A DNA stretch of 64,000 bases from Enterobacter wuhouensis (GCF_004331265.1 NZ_SJOO01000003.1:1-64000); one strand, 5' to 3'. Counted from the first letter of the stretch, positions 1 to 9,499 are shown. The notes: generated by a model not told the origin, from the letters alone. A program made the numbers and translations.

Positions 1-1627
1 CCGCGCTGACGAACAGTCCCTTTCCGGCGCGGATAGCCCCGTATTCATCCGTGCGCAGTTCTGCGCCCGTGCCGCGGCGCTGTCCCTGCGCGTCCACCGG
101 GTGCCCGGCGTTCAGCTGGGTTTTTCCGTACTCCGTGGCGAGCTTGATGTGCTCCTCCCCGCGCCGGTCCTCCATCCGCAGCTTGTTGTTCGCCGGGGTG
201 CGCAGCACGTTGCGGGTGTGATTGTCACGATTCACGAGGTCGGGATGTTCAGAGTCGTGCAGCGCATACGCGATGTACGGCAGGTCAATATCACCGTTGC
301 TGAACGCAATCGCCACTTCCGTCCCGTCGGTGAGCGGCGTATGCCAGCCGTATGTATCGCCAGCGTACGGCTTCGCCATCCGCAGCCACAGGTATGCAAA
401 GCCCTGCTCAGTATCGTCCCGGTCAAAGTCCAGCCTGACCCGGTAGCGTCCGTGCCCGTCCAGATGGGCGTATATGTCGTTCTTCTCCCGGCTCTCGATG
501 CGCGCGGGCAGGGTGCCGTGAATTTCAGGGCGCGGGATTTCCGCCGGGCGGAAGCAGTAGCGCTCCGTGTACGGCATCCCGTCGACGGAGACGTGCAGGC
601 GGGTGTCGCGGGCGGCGTGGTATTCCACCTGAGTGATGACCACGCCTTCCTGCAGCGCGCGAATCACCTCACCCTGCGGCTCCAGCACCTGGCCGGGCAT
701 CAGGCCGGCGGCGTTGCTCTCAAGGTGAACGCGGGCCGACCCGTTCAGCTCCCGCTCGTGGTGAATGCGGGCATAAAAGGCCCCGGATTCGGTCTCCGGC
801 TCCGGGTCCGTATCGTCCCCTGCAGTGCGGTACGGCTCCTGGTAGCGGTAATGCTCGCCCGTCGTCACCGCATCGCTGCGCACGCTGACCGCCGCATCCA
901 TCGGCGTGGTGGCGGTGCGGTAGTTGTGGTCCCTGGCGCTGACCCTCCCCGGCACCACCTGATGCCGGGTATGCACGTCCCACACCGACTCCTCTGCCCC
1001 GTCGTACAGCCCGGACGGCTCGCGGTACGGCAGGCGGACGTCAAACCGATAGTTCAGCGGGCTGTCGGCGAAAATCACGACCTCCAGCCCGCGGGCCTCG
1101 TCCGTCTCCGTGCGCCAGAATATCCCGACCTCTGAAAGGAGGCGCTGCACAAAGTCGAGGTCCGTTTCCCGCCACTGGGTGATAAGCTCACGCGCCGGGT
1201 ACGTCCGCTCCAGGCGGAAGTCAAAGTCCGGCCCTTCCAGCCCGTGCTGGCGTAAAACCTGCTCCACCACCTCCGGCACGGAGTGGTTCTGAAAGACCCG
1301 GCACCGGCGGGTGCGGCTGAGCAGCGCCAGGCGGGAACTGAGCACCACCTGCCAGTGCGACTGGTCGGCGGTGACGGCAATCCACGCCATGCGGGTGATG
1401 ATGCCGTGCACCGCCTTGCCGCTGCGCATGCGCAGTGTGGCGTGCTTCATCAGCACCTGTTCCGGGGCGACAGGGTTCTGCGGGGTGGTGAAATCGATGG
1501 TCCAGCAGAAGGGTTCGCTGAGCGCCTCGCGGCCCTGAAAGCGCAGGACGTCGGGCGTGACGGGGGAGTCGTTTATCTCGAGGGTGTAGCGGGTCTGTCC
1601 GTCGAAAAGCGCTGACCAGTTATCCAT
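1..1627 (-). CDS. vgrG: Type VI secretion system tip protein VgrG (partial, 3' end outside window)
   Basis: The minus strand is open from an ATG at 1627 to the left edge, giving 542 codons without a stop. The protein starts MDNWSALFDGQTRYTLEIND, typical of VgrG/Rhs-type tip proteins. It continues through the gp27-like region (for example LRQHGLEGPDFDFRLERTYP near residues 122-141) and the gp5 OB-fold region (YAGDTYGWHTPLTDGTEVAI). VgrG trimers form the spike on the Hcp tube of a type VI secretion system and carry effectors or C-terminal toxin domains. The part that would show any evolved C-terminal domain lies outside the window. No other T6SS gene is visible on this side, so this may be an orphan vgrG island. 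Confidence 0.9.
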   Translation of the reverse strand, partial: MDNWSALFDGQTRYTLEINDSPVTPDVLRFQGREALSEPFCWTIDFTTPQNPVAPEQVLMKHATLRMRSGKAVHGIITRMAWIAVTADQSHWQVVLSSRLALLSRTRRCRVFQNHSVPEVVEQVLRQHGLEGPDFDFRLERTYPARELITQWRETDLDFVQRLLSEVGIFWRTETDEARGLEVVIFADSPLNYRFDVRLPYREPSGLYDGAEESVWDVHTRHQVVPGRVSARDHNYRTATTPMDAAVSVRSDAVTTGEHYRYQEPYRTAGDDTDPEPETESGAFYARIHHERELNGSARVHLESNAAGLMPGQVLEPQGEVIRALQEGVVITQVEYHAARDTRLHVSVDGMPYTERYCFRPAEIPRPEIHGTLPARIESREKNDIYAHLDGHGRYRVRLDFDRDDTEQGFAYLWLRMAKPYAGDTYGWHTPLTDGTEVAIAFSNGDIDLPYIAYALHDSEHPDLVNRDNHTRNVLRTPANNKLRMEDRRGEEHIKLATEYGKTQLNAGHPVDAQGQRRGTGAELRTDEYGAIRAGKGLFVSA

Positions 1628-1864
1628 AACAAAGACCTTTAATTCTCTATGGTGAATAATCTCTGTGATAGTTACATAACGCAAATTCGTTGTAAATTGC
1701 TTAAATGATGCGTCTAAAAAAGACGATATCTTATAAAAGAACCTGTAAATAAATTTTGCCCGCTGAACATACAAAATTGTTTATATAATTACTGACACAT
1801 CTTCATCCGCTCTTGAAAAACAATGTTCCTGCTTTTCCCAATAACAAAATGTAAGGACAGTAAG

Positions 1865-2275
1865 ATGATGAAAATGACCCGTATTGCGTTGGTTGCAGCG
1901 TTGCTGGCGGTGTGCAGTTTTACGGCGCAGGCCGCTAACGTTCAGGCTGCCCCGTCTCCGACGCAGGATCCGCTGGTACAGCACCTGAAGCTCAGCAACG
2001 AGCAGGTTAAAAAGATCGAAGATCTGCACCAAACGTTGGAACAAAACGTCAGCAAGATCCCAATGACTGGCGTAAAAGATGGCGCGCTGATCGACATGTT
2101 CCAGACCGGGAAATGGGATGAAAGTACAGTGAAAAGTCAGCTTGCTGCCTTCAGCAAAATTGAAGAGCAGACCCGCTACTATCGCGTGAAATATTACTTC
2201 GATGTTAGTCAGGTGCTGACGCCTGAACAGCGCAAGCAGGTGAAAACCGACATGGCCAACGCGCTGGCAAACTGA
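1865..2275 (+). CDS. Spy/CpxP-like small periplasmic protein
   Basis: This is a 136-aa protein with a signal peptide (MMKMTRIALVAALLAVCSF, cleavage probably after AQA). The mature part is short and helical and carries two LTxxQ-like motifs, LKLSNEQ near residue 43 and LTPEQ near residue 119. These are the hallmark of the Spy/CpxP/periplasmic metal-sensor family. I chose the ATG at 1865 because AAGGACAG lies about 6 nt upstream; an earlier in-frame ATG at 1823 has no good ribosome site and would put a charged stretch before the signal peptide. A chaperone or stress-sensor role is inferred from the family. It is not the Spy or CpxP orthologue itself. Confidence 0.75.
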   Translation: MMKMTRIALVAALLAVCSFTAQAANVQAAPSPTQDPLVQHLKLSNEQVKKIEDLHQTLEQNVSKIPMTGVKDGALIDMFQTGKWDESTVKSQLAAFSKIEEQTRYYRVKYYFDVSQVLTPEQRKQVKTDMANALAN

Positions 2276-2280
2276 TTTCG

Positions 2281-2305
2281 AACCCGCGCCCGGCGCGGGT
2301 TTTTT
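2281..2305 (+). terminator. Rho-independent terminator of the Spy-like gene
   Basis: AACCCGCG and CGCGGGTT form an 8-bp stem with a 5-nt loop, followed by a T run, 5 nt after the stop codon at 2275. Confidence 0.85.
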
Positions 2306-2538
2306 ATTTCTTGATCGCCATCACTTTTAGAAAAAAACAGTTTATTAAAACGTAATAAAAGCAAAATTTCCTCCCGGCCCGAAAAAACCACATAAAACTT
2401 GTGACCTTTTTCTCCCTCGTCACGGATATGATCTTTCCACACCAATAACAAACGCCTGCAAAGACCTGAATCGCAATCGCTGGCGATCGGCACCTAAAAA
2501 AATAAAAGTTACCCTACAAAATAAGCGAGTGTATTCAT

Positions 2539-3870
2539 ATGGATACGGCAACAAACGGCAGTGTGATTGTGAACGACTCCCCCGCGGCAAGGCGGGCTGG
2601 AATGAGCGAAAGCGAATGGCGAGAGGCGATTAAATTCGACAGTACCGACACGGGCTGGGTCATCATGAGCATTGGGATGGCTATCGGCGCGGGGATCGTT
2701 TTTCTCCCGGTGCAGGTGGGATTAATGGGTCTGTGGGTATTTTTGCTGTCGTCGATTATTGGTTATCCGGCAATGTATTTGTTTCAGCGTTTGTTTATTA
2801 ACACGCTGGCGGAATCACCTGAATGCAAAGACTACCCAAGCGTAATTAGCGGTTATCTCGGTAAAAACTGGGGCATCTTATTAGGGGCGCTCTATTTTGT
2901 GATGCTGGTGATCTGGATGTTTGTCTATTCCACGGCCATCACCAACGACAGCGCCTCGTATTTGCATACCTTCGGCGTGACCGACGGTTTGCTCTCGGAA
3001 AATCCGTTCTACGGGTTATTCCTGATTTGTATTTTAGTGGCGATCTCCTCGCGCGGTGAAAAGCTGCTGTTTAAAGTCTCCAGCCTGATGGTGCTAACCA
3101 AGCTGTTTGTAGTTGCGGCTCTGGGGCTGTCGATGATTGGCCTTTGGCATTTAGCCAACGTCGGCATGCTGCCGCCGATGGGGCTGCTGATTAAAAACGC
3201 CATTATTACGCTGCCCTTTACCTTAACCTCCATTCTGTTTATTCAGACGTTAAGCCCGATGGTGATCTCTTATCGTTCTCGGGAAAAATCTGTTGAAGTG
3301 GCGCGCCATAAGGCGCTGCGGGCAATGAATATCGCTTTTGGCGTGCTGTTTGTGACGGTCTTCTTCTACGCCGTCTCCTTTACCCTGGCGATGGGGCACG
3401 ACGAGGCGGTAAAAGCCTACGAGCAGAATATCTCTGCCCTCGCGATTGCGGCGCAGTTTATCAGCGGCGACGGCGCGGGCTGGGTCAAAATCGTCAGCGT
3501 TATTCTCAATATTTTCGCCGTGATGACCGCGTTCTTCGGGGTCTACCTCGGCTTTCGCGAGGCCACGCAGGGCATCGTGATGAACCTCCTGCGCCGCAAA
3601 ATACCGGCTGAGAAAATTAAGGAAAGCACCGTCCAGCGCGGCATCATGCTGTTTGCCATCCTGCTGGCCTGGAGCGCGATTGTGTTAAACGCGCCGGTGC
3701 TCAGCTTTACCTCAATCTGTAGCCCTATCTTCGGCATGGTGGGCTGTTTGATACCTGCATGGCTGGTCTACAAAGTCCCGGCGCTACACAAGTATAAGGG
3801 CGTGTCGCTGGTGATTATCGTCATCACCGGGCTGCTGCTTTGTGTTTCTCCTTTCCTCGCATTCTCCTGA
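2539..3870 (+). CDS. cyuP: L-cysteine/L-serine permease CyuP (YhaO/DlsT), HAAAP family
   Basis: This 443-aa polytopic inner-membrane permease is nearly collinear with E. coli YhaO. The N-terminal stretch [20 protein letters not shown] and the core [18 protein letters not shown] are diagnostic. About eleven hydrophobic segments run to the C-terminal [12 protein letters not shown]. It belongs to the hydroxy/aromatic amino acid permease family with SdaC and TdcC and imports serine or cysteine by proton symport. The cysteine desulfidase gene begins 20 nt after its stop, so the two form an uptake-and-degradation operon, as in E. coli. I see no convincing operator in the 230-bp upstream region. Confidence 0.95.
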   Translation: MDTATNGSVIVNDSPAARRAGMSESEWREAIKFDSTDTGWVIMSIGMAIGAGIVFLPVQVGLMGLWVFLLSSIIGYPAMYLFQRLFINTLAESPECKDYPSVISGYLGKNWGILLGALYFVMLVIWMFVYSTAITNDSASYLHTFGVTDGLLSENPFYGLFLICILVAISSRGEKLLFKVSSLMVLTKLFVVAALGLSMIGLWHLANVGMLPPMGLLIKNAIITLPFTLTSILFIQTLSPMVISYRSREKSVEVARHKALRAMNIAFGVLFVTVFFYAVSFTLAMGHDEAVKAYEQNISALAIAAQFISGDGAGWVKIVSVILNIFAVMTAFFGVYLGFREATQGIVMNLLRRKIPAEKIKESTVQRGIMLFAILLAWSAIVLNAPVLSFTSICSPIFGMVGCLIPAWLVYKVPALHKYKGVSLVIIVITGLLLCVSPFLAFS

Positions 3871-3890
3871 GGGCAAATAAGGTCGTAACG

Positions 3891-5195
3891 ATGTCTGAGC
3901 AAAATCATCCTTTATGGAATCAATTTATTCGCGCGGTGCAGGAAGAAGTAAAGCCTGCGCTTGGGTGTACGGAGCCTGTCTCACTGGCGTTGGCCAGCGC
4001 GATGGCCGCAGAGCAACTCTCCGGTGAGGTCACGCAGATTGAGGCGTGGGTGTCGCCAAACCTGATGAAGAACGGGCTTGGCGTAACGGTGCCCGGCACC
4101 GGCATGGTCGGATTGCCTATTGCGGCGGCGCTGGGCGCCCTCGGCGGGAATGCCCAAGCCGGGCTGGAGGTGCTGACAGGTGCCTCTCCCGAGGCGCTGG
4201 CGCGCGCGAAATCCCTGCTGTCTGCGGGGAAGGTGCAGGTAAAACTGCAGGAACCCTGCAGCGAGATCCTCTATTCCCGCGCCCGCGTTTATGCGGGTGA
4301 CGCCTCGGCAATGGTCACCATCGCCGGGGGGCATACGCGGGTTGTAGAGGTGGTTTGTCAGGGCGAAACCCGCTTCACGCTGGATGAGCAGCAGGGAGAG
4401 GTCAACGACGATCCGCTGGCGGTGCTATCACACGCTACGCTGTCGCAGATCCTGGAATTTGTTGAGCAGGTGCCGTTCGAGGCGATCCGCTTTATCCTGC
4501 GGGCAGGGCAATTAAACGATGCGCTCTCGCGTGAAGGGCTCAGTGGAAGCTGGGGGCTACACATTGGCGCGACGCTCAATAAACAGCGCGCGCGGGGGTG
4601 GATGGCGCAGGATGTAGGCTCAGACATTGTTATCCGCACCAGCGCGGCGTCGGATGCGCGAATGGGCGGCGCGACGCTGCCGGCGATGAGCAACTCCGGT
4701 TCCGGTAATCAGGGGATCACCGCCACCATGCCGGTCGTCGTGGTCGCCGAGCACGTTCAGGCGGATGACGAAAAGCTGGCGCGGGCGCTGATGCTCTCGC
4801 ATCTGTCGGCTATCTATATCCACTACCAGCTTCCGCGCCTGTCGGCGCTGTGTGCGGCGACAACGGCAGCGATGGGCGCTGCGGCGGGGATGGCGTGGCT
4901 GATGGGGGGTTCTTACCAAACCATTTCAATGGCGATAGGCAGCATGATCGGCGACGTCAGCGGGATGATTTGCGACGGCGCGTCTAACAGCTGCGCGATG
5001 AAAGTCTCGACCAGCGTCAGCAGCGCCTGGAAAGCGGTGATGATGGCGCTGGATGACTCTGCCGTAACGGGCAACGAGGGAATTGTGGCGCACGATGTGG
5101 AGCAGTCGATCGCAAACCTGTGCGCGCTGGCGTGCCGCTCAATGCAGGAAACGGATCGGCAGATTATTGAGATTATGGCGAGTAAGGTGTTGTGA
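3891..5195 (+). CDS. cyuA: L-cysteine desulfidase CyuA (YhaM/DlsB)
   Basis: This 434-aa protein is collinear with E. coli YhaM (436 aa). The family is a [4Fe-4S]-dependent lyase that breaks L-cysteine into pyruvate, ammonia and sulfide. Candidate cluster cysteines are visible in [10 protein letters not shown] (C26) and in [14 protein letters not shown] near residues 361-374. I chose ATG 3891 because [12 protein letters not shown] matches the E. coli N-terminus; the earlier in-frame start at 3840 lies inside the end of cyuP. It is co-transcribed with cyuP and follows it by 20 nt. A repeat of the CCCTCACCC family lies just after the stop. Confidence 0.93.
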   Translation: MSEQNHPLWNQFIRAVQEEVKPALGCTEPVSLALASAMAAEQLSGEVTQIEAWVSPNLMKNGLGVTVPGTGMVGLPIAAALGALGGNAQAGLEVLTGASPEALARAKSLLSAGKVQVKLQEPCSEILYSRARVYAGDASAMVTIAGGHTRVVEVVCQGETRFTLDEQQGEVNDDPLAVLSHATLSQILEFVEQVPFEAIRFILRAGQLNDALSREGLSGSWGLHIGATLNKQRARGWMAQDVGSDIVIRTSAASDARMGGATLPAMSNSGSGNQGITATMPVVVVAEHVQADDEKLARALMLSHLSAIYIHYQLPRLSALCAATTAAMGAAAGMAWLMGGSYQTISMAIGSMIGDVSGMICDGASNSCAMKVSTSVSSAWKAVMMALDDSAVTGNEGIVAHDVEQSIANLCALACRSMQETDRQIIEIMASKVL

Positions 5196-5211
5196 TTTAA
5201 TCCAACCCGTT

Positions 5212-5247
5212 ACCCCTCACCCTAACCCTCTCCCTTTGGGAGAGGGA
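5212..5247. repeat. CCCTCACCC/GGGAGAGGG palindromic repeat, copy 1
   Basis: It reads CCCCTCACCCTAACCCTCTC followed by CC, a TTT loop and GGGAGAGGG. It sits between the convergent ends of cyuA and yhaK. The same unit recurs at 9125, 17802, 19363, 25632, 25711 and 56682. Confidence 0.8.
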
Positions 5248-5275
5248 ACCGATCGAGCGAGGGGGCGTGTTGATC

Positions 5276-5977
5276 TTAAACCGGCAAATCAATCAGCAGC
5301 GCGCGCAGCGGCGTATCCGCCACCAGGGTGATATTCGCCTCATCACGAATAAACGCCCCGTCGCCGCAGGTGAGCGCTTCTTTCTCTTCCGTATGCGTCA
5401 CCGCATGTACCGTGCCGTGAATCGACTGCAGATAGGCGCGCGGGCCGTGAAGCTGGAAGCTCGCCTGTTCACCTTTTTTCAGCTCGATATGGTGCAGCCA
5501 CACCTGCTGGCGCAGCTGCAGGCTGCCTTTGCTGCCGTCCGGCGAGGCAATCAGCTGCTGCTTATCGCCTGATAAATCTACCTTTTGCACCAGCGGGTTT
5601 TCCCGCTCCGGGCAGGCGTCCAGCCACAGCTGCATACGGGTTAGCGTTTTGTCTTTGCTGAGATTATGCTCGCTGTAGCTGATGCCCGGCTGCGTGGAAA
5701 TTAACAACGCTTCGCCAGCCTTTGCCTGGACATGATTGCCCTCGCTATCGCGGTATTCTGCCTCGCCTTCCAGGATCAGGTTCAGGATATCGACTTTCGG
5801 ATACGTACGCGGCTGGAAGGCGCTGCCGGGGGCGAGCACTTCCTGGTTCAACACGCGCAGTGAAGCGTAACCGAGGAGTTTAGGGTCAAAGTAGTGTCCA
5901 AAGGAAAAGGTGTAGCGGGCCTGCAGCCAACCGAAATCGGCTTGTCCGCACTGTTTAGCTGTTCTTGTCGTAATCAT
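5276..5977 (-). CDS. yhaK: Pirin-family cupin protein YhaK
   Basis: This 233-aa protein is the same length as E. coli YhaK and aligns end to end (start MITTRTAKQCGQADFGWLQA, end LRALLIDLPV). It is a cytosolic bicupin of the pirin family. E. coli YhaK is known as a redox-sensitive marker protein with no established enzymatic role. The N-terminal cupin contains TYPKVDILNLILEGEAEYRD. It is transcribed divergently from yhaJ, with about 100 bp between the starts, which suggests control by YhaJ. The annotation is firm at the family level; biochemical function is unknown. Confidence 0.93.
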   Translation of the reverse strand: MITTRTAKQCGQADFGWLQARYTFSFGHYFDPKLLGYASLRVLNQEVLAPGSAFQPRTYPKVDILNLILEGEAEYRDSEGNHVQAKAGEALLISTQPGISYSEHNLSKDKTLTRMQLWLDACPERENPLVQKVDLSGDKQQLIASPDGSKGSLQLRQQVWLHHIELKKGEQASFQLHGPRAYLQSIHGTVHAVTHTEEKEALTCGDGAFIRDEANITLVADTPLRALLIDLPV

Positions 5978-6081
5978 AAACTTGACCTCTCTTTACACTA
6001 AAACAATGGTAAAGGTATGGACGCTGCATTGTTAGCCAGATATTCTGCCCGGTATGTTCAAATTTCCTGAATGAGAACGAG

Positions 6082-6984
6082 ATGGCTAAAGAGAGAGCAT
6101 TGACGCTTGAGGCGCTTCGCGTCATGGACGCGATAGACCGCCGTGGCAGCTTCGCCGCGGCGGCAGATGAACTGGGGCGCGTTCCGTCTGCGCTGAGCTA
6201 CACCATGCAGAAGCTGGAGGAAGAGCTGGACGTGGTGCTTTTTGACCGCTCCGGTCATCGAACAAAATTCACCAACGTTGGCCGGATGCTGCTGGAGCGC
6301 GGCCGCGTGCTGCTGGAAGCGGCGGATAAGCTCACCACCGACGCCGAAGCGCTGGCGCGCGGCTGGGAAACTCATCTTACGCTGGTGACCGAAGCGCTGG
6401 TGCCCACCGAAGCACTCTTCCCGCTGGTGGACAGGCTGGCTGCGAAGGCCAATACCCAGCTATCGATCATTACCGAGGTGCTGGCAGGGGCGTGGGAGCG
6501 TCTGGAAACGGGCAGGGCGGATATCGTGATTGCGCCGGACATGCACTTCCGTTCTTCGTCAGAAATTAACTCCCGCAAGCTCTATAGCGTGATGAACGTC
6601 TACGTCGCCGCGCCTGATCACCCGATCCATCAGGAGCCGGAGCCGCTTTCGGAGGTTACGCGCGTGAAGTATCGCGGCGTGGCGGTCGCGGATACCGCGC
6701 GCGAGCGCCCGGTGTTAACGGTGCAGCTGCTGGATAAACAGCCGCGTTTAACCGTCACGTCTCTGGAAGATAAGCGTCAGGCATTGCTGGCCGGGCTTGG
6801 CGTGGCGACGATGCCTTATCCGTTTGTTGAAAAAGACATTGCGGAAGGACGGCTGCGCGTGGTTAGCCCGGAGTACACCAGCGAGGTGGATATCATAATG
6901 GCGTGGCGTCGCGACAGCATGGGTGAAGCCAAGTCGTGGTGCCTGCGCGAAATACCCAAACTCTTCGCCCACCACAATAAATAA
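6082..6984 (+). CDS. yhaJ: LysR-type transcriptional regulator YhaJ
   Basis: This 300-aa LTTR has an N-terminal winged helix-turn-helix (LEALRVMDAIDRRGSFAAAA and the following LGRVPSALSYTMQKLEEEL) and a C-terminal effector-binding domain, collinear with E. coli YhaJ (298 aa). In E. coli YhaJ responds to aromatic breakdown products, activates yqjF and influences virulence genes. Its known target yqjF lies about 2 kb downstream here, so the regulatory link is probably kept. It is divergent from yhaK. The C-terminus differs slightly from E. coli (KLFAHHNK). Confidence 0.94.
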   Translation: MAKERALTLEALRVMDAIDRRGSFAAAADELGRVPSALSYTMQKLEEELDVVLFDRSGHRTKFTNVGRMLLERGRVLLEAADKLTTDAEALARGWETHLTLVTEALVPTEALFPLVDRLAAKANTQLSIITEVLAGAWERLETGRADIVIAPDMHFRSSSEINSRKLYSVMNVYVAAPDHPIHQEPEPLSEVTRVKYRGVAVADTARERPVLTVQLLDKQPRLTVTSLEDKRQALLAGLGVATMPYPFVEKDIAEGRLRVVSPEYTSEVDIIMAWRRDSMGEAKSWCLREIPKLFAHHNK

Positions 6985-6989
6985 ACGAG

Positions 6990-7022
6990 TAGGCCCGGCA
7001 AGCGTAAGCGCCACCGGGCGTT
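6990..7022. repeat. REP-like palindrome between yhaJ and yhaH
   Basis: TAGGCCCGGCAAGCG and CGCCACCGGGCG form an imperfect hairpin of the REP type at the convergent gene ends. It may also act as a transcript stabiliser or terminator. Confidence 0.75.
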
Positions 7023-7025
7023 ATT

Positions 7026-7391
7026 TTACGCGCCGATCTTAGGATCGGGGCCAAAGCGGTTTTCACCCGGGGTGCCGTTCTGACAGTTGAAGACCAAGAT
7101 CACAATCCAGCCCACGATCGGGATCAGCAGCAGCAAGAGCCACCAGGCGGAACGATCGGTGTCGTGAAGGCGTCGGAACTGAACCGCCCAGGAAGGCAGC
7201 ATAATAAACACGCCATAAATCGTGGTGAGAATGCCTTCTCCCCCGGCACGTTCCCAGCCCAGAATTTTGTCCACAATACTCAGCACCAGGGCGAGGATGA
7301 AGTTCACCAGAACGAACATCCAGTACTCTTTACGGCGGGCACGTCCACCAAATCCAATGTAGTTACGCAGTACGTTTAAATACCAGTCCAT
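7026..7391 (-). CDS. yhaH: DUF805 inner-membrane protein YhaH
   Basis: This is a 121-aa protein, the same length as E. coli YhaH, with start MDWYLNVLRNYIGFGGRARR. DUF805 proteins are small membrane proteins with about four hydrophobic helices and a C-terminal signature (FNCQNGTPGENRFGPDP). Function is unknown. I chose the start at 7391 because it matches E. coli; an in-frame upstream codon at 7406 would add MRQGK. It ends 4 nt from a REP-like repeat. Confidence 0.9.
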   Translation of the reverse strand: MDWYLNVLRNYIGFGGRARRKEYWMFVLVNFILALVLSIVDKILGWERAGGEGILTTIYGVFIMLPSWAVQFRRLHDTDRSAWWLLLLLIPIVGWIVILVFNCQNGTPGENRFGPDPKIGA

Positions 7392-7467
7392 TTTTCCTTG
7401 CCTCATTTATCAGTCAATCACTTGTTTTCTAAGCGATCGAAGTAAGGATAGATGGATATTATGAATT

Positions 7468-7493
7468 AAAAAAGGGCATCTATTGATGCCCTT
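7468..7493 (-). terminator. Terminator of yqjG
   Basis: On the minus strand AAGGGCATC and GATGCCCTT form a 9-bp stem with an AATA loop, followed by TTTT. It lies directly after the yqjG stop at 7499. Confidence 0.85.
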
Positions 7494-7498
7494 AATAT

Positions 7499-8485
7499 TT
7501 AGCCGAAGCGGACGTCGCGCCCGTGCGGTTCATCCAGATCCTGCCACGGCCCAATGGAAATAATGCCCGTTGGGTTGATGGTTTTATGGCTGCGGAAATA
7601 GTGCGTGCGAATATGGTCAAAGTCGACCGTTTCGGCGATGCCCGGCGTCTGGTAGATATCGCGCAGAAAACCGTGCAGATTAAGGTAATCGCTGATGCGG
7701 TGTTTGTCGCACTTGAAGTGTGTAACGTAAACCGGATCAAAGCGGATCAGCGTGGTCCACAGGCGGATATCCGCTTCCGTCAGGCGATCGCCCGTTAAAT
7801 AGCGGTGCTGACCGAGGATCTGCTCCAGACGCTCCAGGGATTCAAAGACTTTACCGACCGCTTCATCATAGGCTTCCTGGCTGGTGGCAAAACCGGCCTT
7901 GTAGACGCCGTTGTTCACGCTGTCGTAGATCCAGCCGTTCAGCTCGTCAATCTTATCGCGCAGTTCAGCCGGATAGTAATCCCCGGCGCGAGCGCCGTGC
8001 GCGTCAAACGCGGTGTTGAACATGCGGATAATCTCCGCCGATTCATTGCTGACAATCGTCTGGTTTTTCTTGTCCCACAGCACCGGTACGGTTACACGCC
8101 CGGTGTAGTGCGGATCGGCGCGCAGATAAAGCTGGTACAGGAAATCGTGGTGATACAGGTTGTCGCCGGTGGCGGCAGGGAAATCAGCGTCAAACGTCCA
8201 GCCGTTTTCCAGCATTAGCGGATTCACTACCGAAACCGGAATCAACGACTCCAGCCCTTTCAGTTTGCGCACGATCAACGTGCGGTGCGCCCAGGGGCAG
8301 GCGAGAGAAACATACAGATGATAACGGTCTTTCTCAGCCGCGAAGCCGCCTTCACCGCTGGGGCCTGCAGCGCCATCGGCGGTCAGCCAGTTACGGAAGG
8401 CCGAAACAGAGCGCTTGAAGCGACCACCGGTGGATTTGGTGTCATACCAGACATCCTGCCAGACGCCGTCTACGAGTTGTCCCAT
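7499..8485 (-). CDS. yqjG: Glutathionyl-hydroquinone reductase YqjG
   Basis: This 328-aa protein has the same length as E. coli YqjG and aligns throughout. It is an Xi-class glutathione transferase. The catalytic cysteine is in LYVSLACPWAHRTL near residue 63, which reduces glutathionyl-hydroquinones. The C-terminal all-helical GST domain includes RLEQILGQHRYLTGDRLTEA. It is cytosolic. The gene follows yqjF by about 70 nt, with a palindrome between them, and may be partly co-transcribed with it under YhaJ control. Confidence 0.95.
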   Translation of the reverse strand: MGQLVDGVWQDVWYDTKSTGGRFKRSVSAFRNWLTADGAAGPSGEGGFAAEKDRYHLYVSLACPWAHRTLIVRKLKGLESLIPVSVVNPLMLENGWTFDADFPAATGDNLYHHDFLYQLYLRADPHYTGRVTVPVLWDKKNQTIVSNESAEIIRMFNTAFDAHGARAGDYYPAELRDKIDELNGWIYDSVNNGVYKAGFATSQEAYDEAVGKVFESLERLEQILGQHRYLTGDRLTEADIRLWTTLIRFDPVYVTHFKCDKHRISDYLNLHGFLRDIYQTPGIAETVDFDHIRTHYFRSHKTINPTGIISIGPWQDLDEPHGRDVRFG

Positions 8486-8510
8486 TTTTTTCTCCTCCGT
8501 CAGATAGCAA

Positions 8511-8534
8511 AAGCGAGGAGATATCTCCTCGCTT
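8511..8534 (-). terminator. Palindrome between yqjF and yqjG, possible attenuating terminator
   Basis: AAGCGAGGAGAT and ATCTCCTCGCTT form a perfect 24-nt palindrome, followed on the minus strand by TTTTGC. The T run is short, so leaky termination after yqjF or an mRNA processing structure is possible. Confidence 0.55.
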
Positions 8535-8557
8535 TGAATTTATTCAGTATAGCGTGC

Positions 8558-8950
8558 TTACCACTTCTTATTCAGAAGGCGGTCGATGCTGTAGGCGCCC
8601 GGACCGGTGATAGCCAGCAGCAGGAAGCCGCCTGCGATGGTCAGGTTTTTCATGAACATCAGGGAGTTCACGCCTTCCGCAAAGTTGCTGTGGAAGATGA
8701 ACGCGGTCAGCAGCGTGAAGCCTGCAGTGAACAGCGCGGTGGTACGGGTCAGGAAGCCGAACAGTACCGCCAGGCCGCCGCCGAACTCAAGCAGAATGGT
8801 CAGTGGCAGCAGGAATCCCGGAACGCCCATGGCTTCCATATACTGTTGGGTACCTGCATAGCCGGTGATTTTGCCCCAGCCTGCGGTGATGAACAGAATT
8901 GGCATCAGAATGCGCGCGACCAGTACACCAACATCTTCTAATTTTTTCAT
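8558..8950 (-). CDS. yqjF: DoxX-family membrane protein YqjF
   Basis: This is a 130-aa protein with four predicted membrane helices (start MKKLEDVGVLVARILMPILF) and the DoxX/SURF4 family pattern, orthologous to E. coli YqjF. It is probably an inner-membrane quinone-related oxidoreductase subunit. In E. coli its promoter responds to 2,4-dinitrotoluene breakdown products through YhaJ, whose gene lies nearby here. AGGAGAGT-like sequence precedes the ATG (minus strand, near 8955-8960). Confidence 0.92.
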   Translation of the reverse strand: MKKLEDVGVLVARILMPILFITAGWGKITGYAGTQQYMEAMGVPGFLLPLTILLEFGGGLAVLFGFLTRTTALFTAGFTLLTAFIFHSNFAEGVNSLMFMKNLTIAGGFLLLAITGPGAYSIDRLLNKKW

Positions 8951-9124
8951 TTTACTCTCCAGGAAACCACATCAGCGGCTGAACTTTAAATGTGTGCAAA
9001 TTCGGGTAGATACCGCGTCTTTGCTGTCGATGGAGAGAATCATAAACGGGGCGGGTAACAATTGTTAGCAAGGAAAACTGTCAATCTTTATCAAAGATAT
9101 TGAGTAAGGGATGTGCGCGCTGGT

Positions 9125-9160
9125 GCCCTCACCCCAACCCTCTCCCACGGGGAGAGGGCG
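9125..9160. repeat. CCCTCACCC/GGGAGAGGG repeat, copy 2
   Basis: CCCTCACCCCAACCCTCTCC followed by CACGGGGAGAGGG. It lies immediately beside the yqjK terminator. The same repeat-plus-terminator pairing occurs at 17802-17876. Confidence 0.8.
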
Positions 9161-9167
9161 CAAAAAC

Positions 9168-9198
9168 AAAAAACGGTAACCTGGGTTACCGTTTTGCT
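9168..9198 (-). terminator. Terminator of the yqjCDEK operon
   Basis: AAACGGTAACC and GGTTACCGTTT form an 11-bp stem with A/T tracts on both sides, so it can act in either direction. It lies 5 nt after the yqjK stop. Confidence 0.85.
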
Positions 9199-9202
9199 TT
9201 TA

Positions 9203-9499
9203 TCACCGCAACTGCTGCTGACGAATCGTTGATTTCACCAGACGCCAGGCGCTCCAGGCACCGAAGCCACGACGGGCCCAGCGAACCAGCATATTGGGAT
9301 GACGAATACTCCAGATCGCCATCACGCTGCTCCCGACCAAAGCCCACGAACGCAGGCTCAGGACGGTATTCCAGCCGCGGTCGAATCGACGCGTTGCGTC
9401 AACCCAATCGCGACGGCTGGCGGACAGATCCAGCCGCTGCTGTTGGATTTGACTCAACAGATACGCCTTTCGCTTTTGACGTTCGGCTGTGCTGCTCAC
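9203..9499 (-). CDS. yqjK: YqjK-like protein
   Basis: This 98-aa basic protein (start MSSTAERQKRKAYLLSQIQQ) is orthologous to E. coli YqjK. Its start overlaps the end of yqjE by 4 nt, which indicates translational coupling. It is the last gene of the yqjC-yqjD-yqjE-yqjK unit, a stationary-phase/RpoS-type operon in E. coli. A hydrophobic stretch near residues 51-65 (WALVGSSVMAIWSI) suggests membrane association. Function is unknown. Confidence 0.9.
   Translation of the reverse strand: MSSTAERQKRKAYLLSQIQQQRLDLSASRRDWVDATRRFDRGWNTVLSLRSWALVGSSVMAIWSIRHPNMLVRWARRGFGAWSAWRLVKSTIRQQQLR

Noticed and set aside
2400..2424. TGTGA...TCACG upstream of cyuP as a CRP site
   Set aside because: The half-sites are separated by 15 bases instead of 6.
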